NCBI GenBank assembly: GCA_019925795.1 | Contig: CM034301.1 | Coordinates: 47,455,783 to 47,519,782, forward strand | Direction: 5' to 3' | DNA from: Dendrobium chrysotoxum | Taxonomy: Eukaryota; Streptophyta; Magnoliopsida; Asparagales; Orchidaceae | Length of the DNA stretch: 64,000 nucleotides | Shown: in pieces, positions 35,886-49,109 of the stretch | Layout of the letters: each line of letters begins with the position of its first letter | Position numbering within the stretch: position 1 is the stretch's first letter | Translations under genes and position numbers: made by a program | Notes under the pieces: model-generated | The model's database searches: none | What the model saw: only the letters and a program-made list of their open reading frames with translations | What the model was told of the DNA's origin: nothing

Positions 35886-36640
35886 AATATTAATGTTATA
35901 ATTAATAATAATATTAATATTGTTATTTTAATAATAGTATTATTATATTATTATAATATTAATTATTATTATTATTTTTATAATATTAATATTAATGTTA
36001 TAATTAATAATAATATTATTATTATTATTTTAATAATAGTATTATTATATTATTATAATATTAATTATTATTATTATTTTTATAATATTAATATTAATGT
36101 TATAATTAATAATAATATTATTATTATTTTCAATAATAGTATTATTATATTATTATAATATTAATTATTATCATTATTATTATATTAATATTATTGTTAT
36201 AATTAATAATAATATTATTACTTTTAATAATGATATTATTATATTATTATAATATTAATTGTTATTATAATATTAATATTATAATTAATAATATTATTAT
36301 TTTTATAATAATATTATTATTAATATTATTATTATAATATTAATTATTATTATTAGTGTTATTATAATATGAATATTGTAATCAATAATAATTTATTTTA
36401 ATAATATTATTATTATGATTAATATTTATATTAATATAATATTAATATTTATTGTTATTAATATCATAATAATATTAATATTGTTAACTAATAATAATAT
36501 TATTATCTTTAATAATAGTATTATTATGTTAATATTAATATCGTTATAATATTAACATTTATTATTTTGTATTATTATAATATTATTATTATTATTATTT
36601 AAATTTATTTTAAAATTCAGATATTGTTATATCTGATTTA
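35740..36640. repeat. ATT/AAT-rich low-complexity tract, about 900 bp
   Basis: Mostly A and T in ATT, AAT and AATATT words. Blocks of about 115 bp containing ATTAATATTAATGTTATAAT recur at 35880, 35985 and 36090, so part of it is a higher-order tandem repeat. Confidence 0.9.
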
Positions 36641-37879
36641 TTTTAAAATTATTATTTATTTTCAAATATTAATTATTTTAAATTATTTTTAAATTACCTT
36701 TAAACCTATTAAACTTTAAAAATTCATAACTTCCTCATTTTAAATCGGATTTTGACGCACAATACCTTGAATTTTTCAGAAAAATGTGAATTTTAATTTA
36801 AAATTATTTCCTGTACCTGATTCTATCTTTTTTGGAGGTTTTCTGTATTACTGTGTCATTTAGCTATTTAAATATTATTTAATTAATATAATTAATTATT
36901 TTAAAATAAAAATTATTTTAAAACCCCTTGGTGGCTGGTAGACCTCCCATGCCTATGAATCGAACTAATTTCAGTCATCTTATTTTTAAACCTATATTAC
37001 TATATATCTATAATATTTATGCATTTTGAAACTTGTTTTAAAGTTAAACATTATTTAAATCATTTAATTTTGGGAGGCCCACCTATTATGAAATTTTAAA
37101 CCTAGGACCTATATGTGAACATAATTCATGTGGAAGAAGGATTAGTGAATGATTGTGTCCCAATCATCCACTAATCACTTCGTTAGGTTTCTTTACTTAG
37201 TATTTTCGTAGTCCTTGCATGTGTAGGTTGCACAAACACATAGCCTAGGCTCTCCTAGATCTAAGGACTTGATTAGTGTGTTTATATTTGCTGCATTTAC
37301 CCTTCATGTTATGCCTAAGGGTTAGCTAACTCACTTTACTCCTGCTTAGTGTAGTGACACACTAAGGACAATAATTAAGGACTGTCTAGCGAACTTAGAG
37401 TATTTCTAGGAGCTAGGATAGATCCCGGATTGCTATGAAACTTTAAACACTAGTGCTTAGTGACATCTGGAACCCCCTAGAATTTTCTAGGAATTTTCTG
37501 GACTCTTTAAAACACTTAATTAGCAAACCCTAATTCACCCGTTAATTAAGCCTTAGAAACTTCAGAGAAATCTAATAAATCCATTTTAAATCAAAAAAAT
37601 ACCTATAATATCTCAAACTCTCCAAAATTTAGTTCTCAACCTTCCCCTTAATTGGATATTAATCGGGACTTTAATTCAACCTTAATCAAAAATCACCTTT
37701 TTGCCTTAATTAAACCATTAAAAATTATTAAAAATCCTAAATTTTCTCCAAACACTTTGGAACACCTTCTTAGGTCATTTCTGACCTTTGGGGATGATTC
37801 CAATCAGTTTGGAGCTGATTTGGGCCAAAACCCCCAAAGTACCCCCTAATTAGGCAATTCCGATAATTTATTTAATTGC

Positions 37880-38360
37880 CCCAACTTCTAAAAATCATAA
37901 CTAATTACAAAAAACTCCAAAATGGGCAAACTAAAAGGCACCTAACTCTAATTAAGGTCTAGTATTGGTTAAAAATATTAGGTGTCCAGAAACCAACTTA
38001 AATTAAAAAGTCAAATTTCTGGTCAACCATAGCCTATAGTCTAGGGCCCGAAACTTTTAAAATTCATAACTTTGCGTAGGAAACTCCAAATCCAGCAAAC
38101 TCAAAGGCATTCAACTCACATTAGGGTCTAGTATTTATTAAAAATATTAAAATTCCAAAAATTAACTTAAATCAAAAAGTCAACAATCCGGTCAAACTTA
38201 GTTCAAAACGAGACCAAAACTTCAGAAATTCACAACTTCAGATAGAAGAATCCAAATTGGGCATGCTAACTGTCTAACTGATCAGGTCAAGGCCTAGTAT
38301 TTTATAAAAATATTAGCTGGTCATAAATACCCTTTAATCAAAAAGTCAATTTTGGACCCC
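37880..38360. repeat. Diverged tandem repeat, about 165 bp, three copies
   Basis: The phrase (A/T)AAAATTCATAACTT...AAACTCCAAAT...GG(G/T)CTAGTATT...AAAAATATTA...AAAAAGTCAA recurs at about 37890, 38055 and 38220. Confidence 0.75.
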
Positions 38361-38821
38361 TTTTTGCTTAGTGTATAGGTGGACCCCGAACCCCCTAAAA
38401 CTCACTAATGTAATTTAAACTTTAAATATTATTACCCTAAGCATTAAAACTGACCTACGTATCAAGTTAATTAAAATGGATCTTAATTCACTAATATTTA
38501 TACTTTAATTAAAATTTCCTTTTAGATCTACAACCAACATGGACAGTAGGTAATTGTAACTAACTACTTAGCTTAGGATCTACCTCAGCCACACAGGCTT
38601 TTACACACACTGTAGAATTGTTTGCTAGGGCACCACTTCTAGACTTAGGCTAGGCCGGTGTTTACTTTTCTGCTGCGTGTCGAACTTTTCCAGATTTCAT
38701 TGCATGTGGTGATTGAACTATTGATGTGTTTGCTTACTTTTACTGTACTCTGGAATTTGATGTGATTGCACGATAGACTACCCGTAGGTTAGGATCGAGG
38801 TTGATACTAACGATGTCTTCT

Positions 38822-39005
38822 GCAGGTGGCCATGCTCATGCAGCGCTAAATAAAAGGGGGGCAATAATCATGATTTAAATACTAATGTCATTTTATGCAG
38901 GTGCTTCAGAAATTGCTCAGCCCTCCTAAATAAATGAGGGCTAATTAGAAATCATTATAAATTGCCACAGGTGCTTCAGAATCGCTTAGCCCTCAAATAA
39001 TTAAG
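38822..39005. repeat. Short tandem repeat containing GCAGGTGCTTCAGAA
   Basis: Units with CAGGTG(C/G)..TCA.....GC(T)AGCCCTC and AAATAA(A/T)..GGGC recur about 60-75 bp apart (38824, 38899, 38969). Confidence 0.6.
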
Positions 39006-40823
39006 AGCATGGCCAAGTGTGACTGTGATGAGTATTTTTTATTTCTATGTAAATTGCTTGGGATAATATAAACTGCTTGAGATGATTTTTATTAGGATAA
39101 CCTTGCAGGAGAGTCTAGATTTACTGCTTTCATTTAATGTAAATGGTTTGTAACATGGTATTGAGTTGTGAAAGTCTATTTTGAGTGGGGATACTAGGAT
39201 CCAAGGGTTGGATGCCCAAAGAGGAAAGGACACCCAATATGAGGATAGTCCTTTTCTATTTGGGAATCCAAATTTGGATCATTCTACTACCCGAGGAATC
39301 CAAGGAAGCTGAGGTCCAAGGAGTCCAAGGAAGCGGAGATCCGAGGAGTCTAAGGAAGAAAAGATCAAGAAGATGAAGATCTGCAGTATCCCACTCAAAA
39401 TAACTTGCGTCAGTCTTAGGATTAGAAATCCGGGTTGTTGGTAGTGGTGCCCGGCCACTTTAATTTTCTGTAGACCCTGGGTTGTAATTAAGGGCAGTTG
39501 GCCTATGGACATTTAATTGATTTGTTTAATTATGTATTATGTCTGATTTGATGATGATTACGTATAGGTTGTATGCTTTTCATAATTTATTGGCGATCTG
39601 CATGCCGCTTTTGTTTTAGCCTGGATTTCGTTAGGCTCTCTAAGGATTAAAACATTTTCTACTCTCAACTAATATTTAAAATTTTAAGTTTTAAGTAATT
39701 TAGAAACTTAACGACCTAGGGAATTGTCAGAATCGTCCGGGGTCGCATGCATATTAATGCATTTCTTCTCTCCTTCTATAAGACACTTCCTCGCCTACGG
39801 GTAGAGTCCGGATAATCTGACCTATAAGGATGAGGTGCTGGACCTGGGGAAGCCCAGTCTAATTCTAAAAATTATTTTATAAGCCTTTTTAAAGTTCTGT
39901 GCATACCTGATTTGGATACTTTAACTAGCATGCATTGCATTAGAAACTAACTAAATCAAAATTTTAATTGCATTAGTCATAGGAGCATTCACCCAACATC
40001 AGTCCGGGGCCAATTAGGAAATCCTCTAGATGCCGGCCCTACTTCCGAGAACTATAACCTATCCACCCATCTTTCATTAAATGACTGGACAGCATGGTTT
40101 TGAAACGACTAGGTGGTTAGCTAGCTCCCCCTTCCAGGCCGGGGTAAGTCCAGATTTTGCATTGCATTAGTTAGGACACGGGTGTTAGTGTTACGTAGAA
40201 CACTAAACCCATTAGATTTAGGATTCAAGGCTACTATTGTTTCGTAGTACGCCTCATCAGTAGGTAGGTCTTCTGTCTTTTAGAGACCATAAACCCTACA
40301 TATCTGCGTCACATGGATGACGCCACCTCCATCTTTCTCTCCTGCATGCTCTGAGTGCATGACTTTTAGTTTCTCCAGTTTCTTCCCACTACCTTAGTCC
40401 CTCCGGATGTTGATCTGAGCCGTGTATGTTGACTAAGCCTAGTTGAACATTTCTTTCCCTTCGAGTAGGATTTTCTAGTCTTCGCCCTATGTACCAATCC
40501 AAATTTAGAAAGAATAATATAGAATCCTTAATCGAGAGTATTTTCAGGCCCCGGCTTGAGATGTAATTAACCACGGGGGCTTGCGCCCGTGGGAAACCGC
40601 ATCCCACTCTCAAATAAATCCCATTCGAGCTAATGTATCGGGTGGGGGAAACCCGTTGTGACGATCAGATCATATATATTATTATCCATCGGGGTGTACT
40701 GGTGAGAGCTGCTATCCTCAATGGTTAATCATATGTGTGATCGAATCTGCCCTCTCATTGGCCAGATACTGTCTCCCCTCGCGGGGCGATGGTTTTTGTG
40801 TCCTTTCGGAGGTCCACACCTTC

Positions 40824-41394
40824 TTTCTGGACGACTAATGTCTTTATCTGTCAGCTCAAAGGCCGAACATAGATAAAAGCATTTGCCACACCTTTGATCA
40901 GTTACCTCTTCCCATTTAAAATATATATGAATACTTTTTTTTTTTTTGAAAATGGGTGAGTTGAAATTTTTCTTGTATAAGTTTAGATCCTTTCAATTAT
41001 GATGCGCAATTTATTTTATCTCAATCATCTATTTTATTATAGATGATTAGGATTTATTACATCAATTTTTATTTGATGAATTTAATTCCAATTATTCATA
41101 GTAGAATACCTGATCGAGAGGATTTGAAATATATTTATATGATAGTAAATGACCATATGATTCTTTAAAACCAATAAATTAATGCAATAGTTACTATCTA
41201 GCTAGCTTACTTTATTTTAACTAATCTTAGGCATTCAATCCAATTTGTAGATAGATATATTTTTCAACTTAGATAAATACAAGATATCTCACGATAAGAA
41301 ATAAAATATTTTATATATTTGCTTAGAGCTAATGTTTTGCATATCAAATTAAGAAAAGTGGGTGAATAAATATACCTTTTTTATTTAGGGCATG
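40824..41394. other. Intergenic, AT-rich
   Basis: No gene or repeat boundary recognised. Confidence 0.4.
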
Positions 41395-42839
41395 TTTGAT
41401 TTGAAGTAAAATGGGTCTAAAGTATTCAAAACATAAGGGTTTTGAAAATATTGATATATGTTTCTTTTGAAGTAAAATAAATGCAGTGTAAAATTTTGAT
41501 GCATTTGAAATACTTTATATAGTGCAAGTATAATGTATTTAGAATTTGTCCGATTTATACGATTTTCAAATACACCGTAAATTAATTGTCATTGCCACCA
41601 CCTGTCGCCAGGCACCTTCCACCGTCGATGGCACCCTTCACTGCCGTAGGCCGCCTCTGCCACCCCCGCCACCATAGGCCACAATCGCTAGTTGTTGCCA
41701 TCAACTTGTTACCAGCACCACCCTCGCCACCAGCCACTAACTAGCACTATTTTTTTTTATTATTTTTTTTTTAGGGAAACCCTGCGGTGGGGGCCTACAT
41801 GTTAAAACTGAGCAAAATTACAAAGTTCTTAGAGAGGACTCAAGCTCACTACTGCTCGAACGAGCTACAAAAATAAAGAAAAATAAAAAATCTAAGAACT
41901 CGAGTCCTCTACTAAACAAAAATACAGATAAACCTAGGAACATTCTACGGTGCACAAGTACAAGCACCCAAAAATGAGAAGAGTACCAAAAGGTGGTAAC
42001 CAGCATCATAAGCACCTCCAGCCACAAAAACTTACTCCGCACGAGCTCTCTATAGATACCTGCAAAGCTATAAATCAAATCTTCGAAAACCATTCTTAAG
42101 AACTGGAAACCAAGCCTATTCAGCTTCACCTGCAAAAAAGAAAGGCTGCAAGGGAGAAAACTACATGAAAACAAAATATTAGTATAATCCTTGCCACAAT
42201 TGGGGTAGGTCATAGAAAAGGTTAAGCAGGAGATAACATTATTCAAAGTAAAGCCCGTCTTATAAATGAGACAATTAGAACTCAAGATACTCCTAATAAT
42301 AACATTGGGAGAGTCCAAATAACGCTCAATCCAACAAGGGGAAATAACCAGAGAAATCACTAGTTCAAACCAACAGTTGTTCCTCATGATACCCACAACA
42401 TAGCACTGGATAATCAGGCCCCAGACAAAGATAATCACAGCCAAACACCAATTCCATCTATAAGAGGAGCACCACCCAATACTATAGTGGCCAGCAAAAC
42501 TGCCCCCAGCAAACGAATAAGAAAGGGAGAAAAAGCCCAGGTTAGACACCTTGCCAGAATAACTGCTAGCAAAAAGATATAACCAGTAACCACACAAGCC
42601 AAACACCACAAAGGGGGCAAAAAAACCAGCCTTTACCACACCATTACCCCCATCACCCAAATAAGTAGGAGAGCACCAAAGGGACAGACCCTCAGCAACA
42701 AAACAAAACAAATCACTGCTCCAATCTAAATCCAACCAGACATAAGCAGAACAATGAAACCCATCAAAATTCCACCCTACAGAAACCCCACCGATAAAGA
42801 TAAAACACCCGCTACAGCAGTAGGGCAGAAAAAGGTTGG

Positions 42840-42900
42840 ACCAGCCAAACACATCAGCAACAAAATGCCAGGACCAGCCAAACACATCAGCAAAGAGAAA
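42840..42900. repeat. Tandem duplication of about 30 bp in the L1 3' UTR
   Basis: GACCAGCCAAACACATCAGCAA... occurs twice, first at about 42840 and again at about 42870. Confidence 0.8.
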
Positions 42901-43102
42901 GAAATGAAAATTCAAGCAATACCAACAATTCTCATTAAGACTCCAGCCAACAAAAAACCAAACTACAATAATCAACATGGTACAGAAAGTACTCCAATAC
43001 GTGCAAAGCATTAACCAGAAATCATAGAAAAATAACATAGCCCAAGAAGTATCCCAAGTCAAAGAAACACCCAAACAGATTACCAAATCCCAACAAGAAC
43101 TA

Positions 43103-44426
43103 TTAATTAACAGCATAAGGAACCTCACAAGACTCAAGGTAAAGCAAACCATTAAGCGGTCCAGGAATAGAAGAATTGATGACATCAGTAAAACCGCTCA
43201 GGCTACACCCCCAGTTAGCAAGCCATGCCGCACAAGAATTAGCAGTGTTACGAACATGGCAAAAAGATGAATTAAAAACCAACAACAATCTTTTAATTTC
43301 CCTAATGCTATAGAATAGGTTAGGGTTGCAATAAACTTTCTCATTAGCCAGAAAAGGGCTAATATTGAATTCAGAATTCACCTCAATAATCAAATTAGCT
43401 AAATTAAGAGAAATACAACGTTGAATACCATAAAAAATAGCTCTAAGAATAGCAGTATCAGTATCACCATTATGAACCGGACCCACAAATGCCATAATAA
43501 CATGACCACAGCTGTCCCGAATGAGACCACCACAACCAGTCAAGGATCCCGAGGAAACACCATCCACATTCAGCTTATAAAAATTAGAAGGAGGCTTAAT
43601 CCAATAAATAACATTAACCTCAGCATTTCTCTCCCAATTAATCCCTAAATTGGAGCTAACATAATAATAATGATTAAAATTCTTAACCGTAAGCCACTTA
43701 ACAGCCAAAAGAGCCACAATTTTATCCTTCACTCTTTGAATAACATTGAAATGGTTCATCCTAACACCATTAAAAATGGAGTTATTCCTCTCCAACCAAA
43801 GAAACCAAAGAATGAGAAAAGGTATAGCATTGTGAATATGACCTTTAGTATCAACAAACCAGTATTTAAGAAGTGAATAAAGGGTAAGATGAGCATTAAA
43901 ACCATTTAAGTGAAATAGATCATCAAAATAAACCCACGTTCTAACAGCCACAGGACCAGAGACAAAAACATGATGCATACTCTCCATGTGAAAATAGCAT
44001 TGACACTTAGAAGCAAGACTAAAACCTTTTTTTAATAAGATTGTCCTCAGTAGGAATAAATTTATGTAACACCTGCCACACAAAAATAGAGACCGTAGAA
44101 GGAATACTCTTATTCCAAACTTTAGAAAAGATATTACTAGAATTGCCTTTATCCCTAAAGGAATGCCACGCTTTCTTAAGATGAAAGGCACCATCTTTGG
44201 AATTATTACATAAAATAATATCTTTAGAATTAGTGGTAATAGGCACATTTAAAATACGCTGAATAATGCAATCAGGAATAAAGCTAGAGAGTTTAGTATA
44301 ATCCCAATAATCCTCATTAAAGAAATAATTAACTTTAATCATAGCAGAAGAAGTAGTATTCAAAATAGAATCAATAGAATCATTACATAACCATTTATCT
44401 TGCCAAAAAAAAAATACCGTCACCAA
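43103..44426 (-). pseudogene. L1 ORF2 zf-RVT and RNase H region
   Basis: Two overlapping open pieces (44426-44019 and 44248-43103). The first half has the zinc-binding segment (CQCYFHMESMHHVF). The second holds a plant-type RNase H: KLNVDGVSSG with the first catalytic Asp, GCGGLIRD, then IIEVNS, where family members have E and D carboxylates. The domain ends with the frame at 43103. The frame change between the halves disables the protein. Confidence 0.8.
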
Positions 44427-44589
44427 GACCCCAAGAGATCAAGGGTTCCACCTCCCATTTAATCTTGCAAAGTCTTTTCCACACTTTAGAGTCCCCAATT
44501 TTAGGAGCGCAAGTAGTAGGGTGATTATCCTTACAATATTTAGAAATCATAAAATTGGCCCAAAGATTCTCTTTAGTCCGTAAATTATA

Positions 44590-46067
44590 TCAAAGTTTAA
44601 AGGAAAAAGCCTTAGCAAAATCATATAAATTTTTACATCCAAGACCACCTTCAGATAAAACACCACAACAATTCTCCCAAGCCGCCCAAGTAATTTTAGA
44701 AGAGGAAGAAGTACCTTTCCAAAAGAACTTATTAATCAGCCTATGATTCCTACTACAAACAGTATTAGTAGGAAAAATAGTTTGAAACATATAAACAGGT
44801 AAAGCACAAAGAACAGTTTTAATCAGAGTAATTCTACCACCAAAACTAAGAAAGTTAGAGTCCCAAGATAAGAGTTTATTATGAATAAAAGAAATAAGAT
44901 CATCAAACAAAAAAGTCTGTCTTCTATCTTTAAACAAAGGGACACCCAGATACTTAATAGGCAAATTAGATTGAGTAAAATCAATAACACCTTTAAAAGC
45001 TAGAACCCTATTATTAGAAATCCTTTTAGAAGCAATAAAGCAGCATTTTTGTTTACTAAAAGACAGGCCACTAATCAATTCAAAGAGATTGAAAAACTCC
45101 ATGAGTTTATGAATTCTATTAATGGTAGCATTCATAAAAATAATAAAGTCATCCGCAAAGCATAAGTGAGATATATGAAAGCCTCCCAAAGTTTTAAAAT
45201 ACATACCAGGATTCGTCTCAAATAAATTAGAAAGACCCCTAGACAAAAATTCAGTTGTATTAATAAAAAGAGCGGGGGAAACAGGATCCCCCTGTCTTAA
45301 GCCATGAGAGGATTTGAAAAAATCATGATTGGAACCATTAAGGGTAATGGAAAAATAAACATTCTCAATACAATTCTTAACAAAATTAATAAACATAGAA
45401 TTAAAATCAAATTGCTTGAGCAAAAAATAAATGAAGTGCCAATTAATATTGTCATAAGTCTTAGCAATATCAAGTTTCAAAATCACATTACCCCCTCTAA
45501 CACGGACATCCAAGTCATGACTTAATTCTTGAGCCAACAGGATACTCTCCGTGATAGCCCTACCTTTCACAAAACCCATTTGATTATGAGAGATAATTTT
45601 CGGTAAAATGAAAGCAAGCCATTTAGACATAATTTTAGAGACTAATTTATTAAAGAACGTACAAAGACTAATAGGACGGAAATCATTCCACGTTTGAACA
45701 GAATTATTTTTAGGTATAAGCACAAGCGAGGTAGAAGTAAAGAATTTAAGAAAGGGGTTGCCATCAAAAAATCCAAAATAGCAGCAAAAATATCATTTTG
45801 CATAAAGTACCAATATTTTTGAAAGAAAGGAGTCGTAAAACCATCAGGACCAGCCACAGAATCACTATTTATGTCCATCAAAATATCTTTAACCTCCTCC
45901 AAAGAGGGAGGTCTAGCAAGAGAAGCATTATCCTCATTGGTTAAAAGTTTAGAAATAAAAGAATGATCCATACCCTGAACAAGATGAAAAGGTTTATTAA
46001 AATGGTGTTGAAAATGTTGCACAGTTAAATTGACAATCTCAACAATATTATCAGAAATAAGAGCCAT
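44590..46067 (-). pseudogene. L1 ORF2 reverse transcriptase, broken
   Basis: Two pieces, 46067-45642 and 45723-44590. Motifs in order: SVAGPDGFTTPFFQKYW, NDFRPISLCTFFNKL, LDIAKTYDNINWHF, GLRQGDPVSPALF and the catalytic LCFADDFIIF near 45150. One frame change lies near 45700. Upstream (46632-46067) is the linker from the endonuclease. Confidence 0.88.
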
Positions 46068-47200
46068 CCTCCCTTTGGATGTTATTAATACTATTCTTAA
46101 TCCTTTTTCTCTTAGTTAAAGCATGGAAATACTTGGTATTATTATCTCCCTCAACCAAATGTTTAGCAGCAGCTTTTTGTTTCCAATACACCTCTTCCTG
46201 AGCTTGAAGATTAAATAGTTCAATTTTAGATTGCGTAAGCAAGGAAAAATTAGCATCAGAAGGATCATGCTGCCATAAATTCTCATTAGCAGTCACACTT
46301 TGTTCAGCTTGTAAAATTTTAGAAAAGATATTTTTGAACACATTATGATTCCACCAATTAAGAACTTGCTTTAACCTCTTCAGCTTTAACCAAAATATTC
46401 TCATACCAAAAATAGAGTTATTAGGGTGTAAAGGAGCTTGCCAGTTCTCATTAATAATATCGAAAAAGGAATTATTAAGAAGCCACATATTTTGAAATCT
46501 AAAGTGAGAAGAAACATTAGTACCTCTTTTCTTAATATTAATAAGCAGAGGAGAATGATCAGATAAACTTCTACTAAGATGATGAACAGTCGTACCATTA
46601 ATAGCATTAATCCAAGGCTCATTAAAAAGCACACGATCAAGCCTTTGTCATAAGTGAGCTCTATTCCAGGTAAAATTATTGCTAACAAAACCAATATCAA
46701 TCAAAATGCAGGATAAGATCATATCATTAAAATCAGACATAGAACGAAAAGAAGGGGCAGATCCACCAATTCTTTCAGAGGAGGTAGTGATAGCATTAAA
46801 ATCTCCACCAACCAACCAAGGCAGTTGATAGAAATTATGAAAATTTATAAGCTAATCCCATAAAATTTTCCTAATATAAAGGGAAGAAGCAGCATAAACA
46901 AATGAAGCAAAGCAATGAAAATTAAAGGCCTCAATTTTACAATGCATAACTTGAACAAAATCACCAATAACTTTAATTTTAATAGCATTTTTCCAAAAAA
47001 ACTCAAATTTTATTAGAAACATTCGAAATGGCATGGTGAAAACCCAAAAACTTAGAAGTATTAAGTAACCGAGTAGTAGGAATAAGAGGTTCAAGTAAAA
47101 CTAAAATAGAGATATTATGGACACGACATAAATTTTTAACACGAATCCTAGATGAATGACAACCAATCCCCCTAATGTTCCAAATAATCATACTAAACAT
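46051..47200 (-). pseudogene. L1 ORF2 endonuclease and linker, broken
   Basis: Begins MFSMIIWNIRGIG at 47200, the standard start of plant LINE ORF2 endonuclease; LVGGDFNAI-type sequence near 46800 and the catalytic LSDHSPLLINI near 46560 follow. At least three frame changes or stops separate the pieces (47200-47003, 47094-46852, 46700-46401, 46632-46051). Confidence 0.8.
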
Positions 47201-47209
47201 AAAGAAAGC

Positions 47210-48730
47210 TTAATGAGAAGTATTTGAACGAGTATTTCTAGCAGTTGATCTAGGAGGTTGCAAGGAAATATGCTTGGGCTTCCTCCCTTTTATACTATGA
47301 AATTTGGTAAAGCTAGAATCATTATCATCCTTAGCAAAGCATCTAGCAGATATGTGCATCTCCTCATTATCCGTTAGAGTATCTCTATAATAATTGAAAG
47401 AAGAAGGAGTCTTACCATCATTAGATTGTCCCCGATGTAGCTCAGAAAAGTCATCCTCCATAAAATTACCATCATCCTCCCAATTATCACCAGCCACCCT
47501 AACCGGAACAGTAATCCATGTAAAAGATGACAAGTAATGATCCATGGAGACAAACTCTCCATCCTCTAAAGCCATATCAGACCTTTCACCTTCGGTACCC
47601 ACCAATTGACCATCCAGATTAGTTTCCTTCACTGCTTCCTGAGCAATTAAAGGATTAGTAATCATAACATCACTAGCATCAGGTTTATTACAATTGATAA
47701 TACTAGGAAAAGATTTATCAACATGATTCAAAGCATTATCCTTAATATTTTCACCATCATTAGAAGCGGCATTTAAAATAACAACTTCCTGAGTATGAGA
47801 CACAGACGTATTTAACTCAACCGGATAAGTATCCTTTTCAATGACAATCGCCAAAAGGTCCCCAGACGGAATGGAGTGGTTCTCCCCCAAAGGAGGTAAC
47901 ACAGATTCCTTCGATTCCATAGTATCCAACTCAGAATGAACATCTTCCTTAGATTGTTTCAACATATTCTTTTCATTACGCTAGTGAGGGTGTTTACGAA
48001 AGCATTCATTCACCGCATGACCATGCATTTTACAGAAAGAGCAAAAAATAGGAAGGTTCTCAAACTCTATTTTTTGAAAATAGCCTTTAACTTCGGACCC
48101 AATCCAGATTTCAGATGGATGTTTCTTAGAGACATCCAATTCAACCAAAACCCTAGCAACTGAAGGCCTCGAAACAGAAGCAGTCACTTGATCAGTTTGT
48201 AAGGGGCGGCCAAAAATAGAAGCAATACCAAATAAAATTTGATGGTTAAAAAAATGCAAGCGCAAGTTAGGAAATGAAATCCAAATCGGGGCAATGGGAG
48301 ACTCCTCCCTAACGTCAAAGTCCGGAGTCCATTTCAACAATCGCATTTGACATCCTTGGATATAATACGATCTTCTAGTAAAAATCCGACTATAATCAAG
48401 GTCATTGGCCAGTTGAATGGCAACATGCCTTTGATCAAGTAATCCCACATTAAACGAACCAGAGAGCTTGAGGTTAACAAAAAACTTACGAATGATGTCC
48501 AGATTAGGCCTTCTCAAAACAAATTTACCTACTAAAGTTAAAGCATAAGGAGCAGCAAGTTGATCGACCACAGAGTCCTCAAAAAGAAGGGCCAGACAAC
48601 CCTTGAAGGACGAGTGAACGAAATTAATTTTCGGATTCGAAGAAGAACAAACCGCTAAAGCCTCTTTGAACGAACGAGATTTCCCCTCCAAAGAGGAGGA
48701 AACCGGGATCGATGACGACGGAGTCGTCAT
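47210..48730 (-). pseudogene. L1 ORF1 with one in-frame amber stop
   Basis: A single frame of about 507 codons from 48730 to 47210, interrupted only by TAG at 47981-47983. The N-terminal half is a plant LINE ORF1 domain (DUF4283-like: VGKFVLRRPNLDIIRKFF, PDFDVREESPIAPIWIS) ending with the zinc knuckle CSFCKMHGHAVNECF (C-x2-C-x4-H-x4-C), directly before the stop. The C-terminal half is acidic and Ser/Asn-rich. ORF1 proteins bind the LINE RNA. Confidence 0.82.
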
Positions 48731-49109
48731 CGCCCCTCACAAAGCTCAAAGAGAAACACAAGATTAAAGCACGACAGAAATCCAAAGGAGAAGAGCAAGG
48801 AAAACCAAACGAAAATGACAAGAAATCGACGCCAGAAGGGCCAAAAACGAGCGCGCAGTGAAGAACCCTAAAATCGCCCAGAGAACGCCTCGCGGAGCTC
48901 CAAGGAAAAAAAAAAGCCACTAACTATCACTATCTTTATATTTTACATTGTATTCATTTTACTTTAAGCCAAATAAAAAAAATAATCACCTGCATTTATT
49001 TTACACTCATCTAAATAATTTCAAAACATTTTAAATACAATAAATTCCTTTCACACTGTATTTTTTTTTTGCACTGAATTCTTTTTTCAACCAACTAAAT
49101 AACCCCTTA

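Larger units (their letters stand above)
34388..40818 (+). repeat. Possible giant solo LTR (6.4 kb) or related non-coding element
   Basis: Starts TGTTGACC and ends GGTCCACA, imperfect inverted TG...CA ends, with the 5-bp word CCTTC on both sides (34383-34387 and 40819-40823). Inside are an LTR-like promoter stretch (TTTAAATAGGGAG at about 34916, then a C-rich leader), a long ATT/AAT-rich tract and two small tandem arrays. No coding region for any retroelement protein and no second copy of the ends inside were seen. The boundary call rests on the short TSD and terminal bases and could be coincidence. Confidence 0.5.
41751..48915 (-). mobile_element. Near full-length L1 LINE (7.2 kb) with an 18-bp TSD
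   Basis: Both ends are fixed by the duplication GCCACTAACTAGCACTAT (41733-41750; at 48916-48933 with one mismatch). On the minus strand, in order: a 5' leader, ORF1 with zinc knuckle, ORF2 endonuclease, RT, zf-RVT, an RNase H domain, a 1.3-kb 3' UTR and an A-rich tail (poly-T at 41751-41783 on the plus strand). Stops and frame changes interrupt both ORFs, so it is not active now. Confidence 0.93.
41398..49106. mobile_element. TTA-flanked MITE (about 0.5 kb) split by an L1 insertion
   Basis: Left part 41398-41750 starts GGGCATGTTTGATTTG; right part 48916-49106 ends CAACCAACTAAATAACCCC. The ends are imperfect inverted repeats and TTA lies on both sides (41395-41397 and 49107-49109), as for Tourist/PIF-Harbinger MITEs. 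The left half contains a GCCACCACC-rich core (41590-41740). A LINE is inserted within it. Confidence 0.65.
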
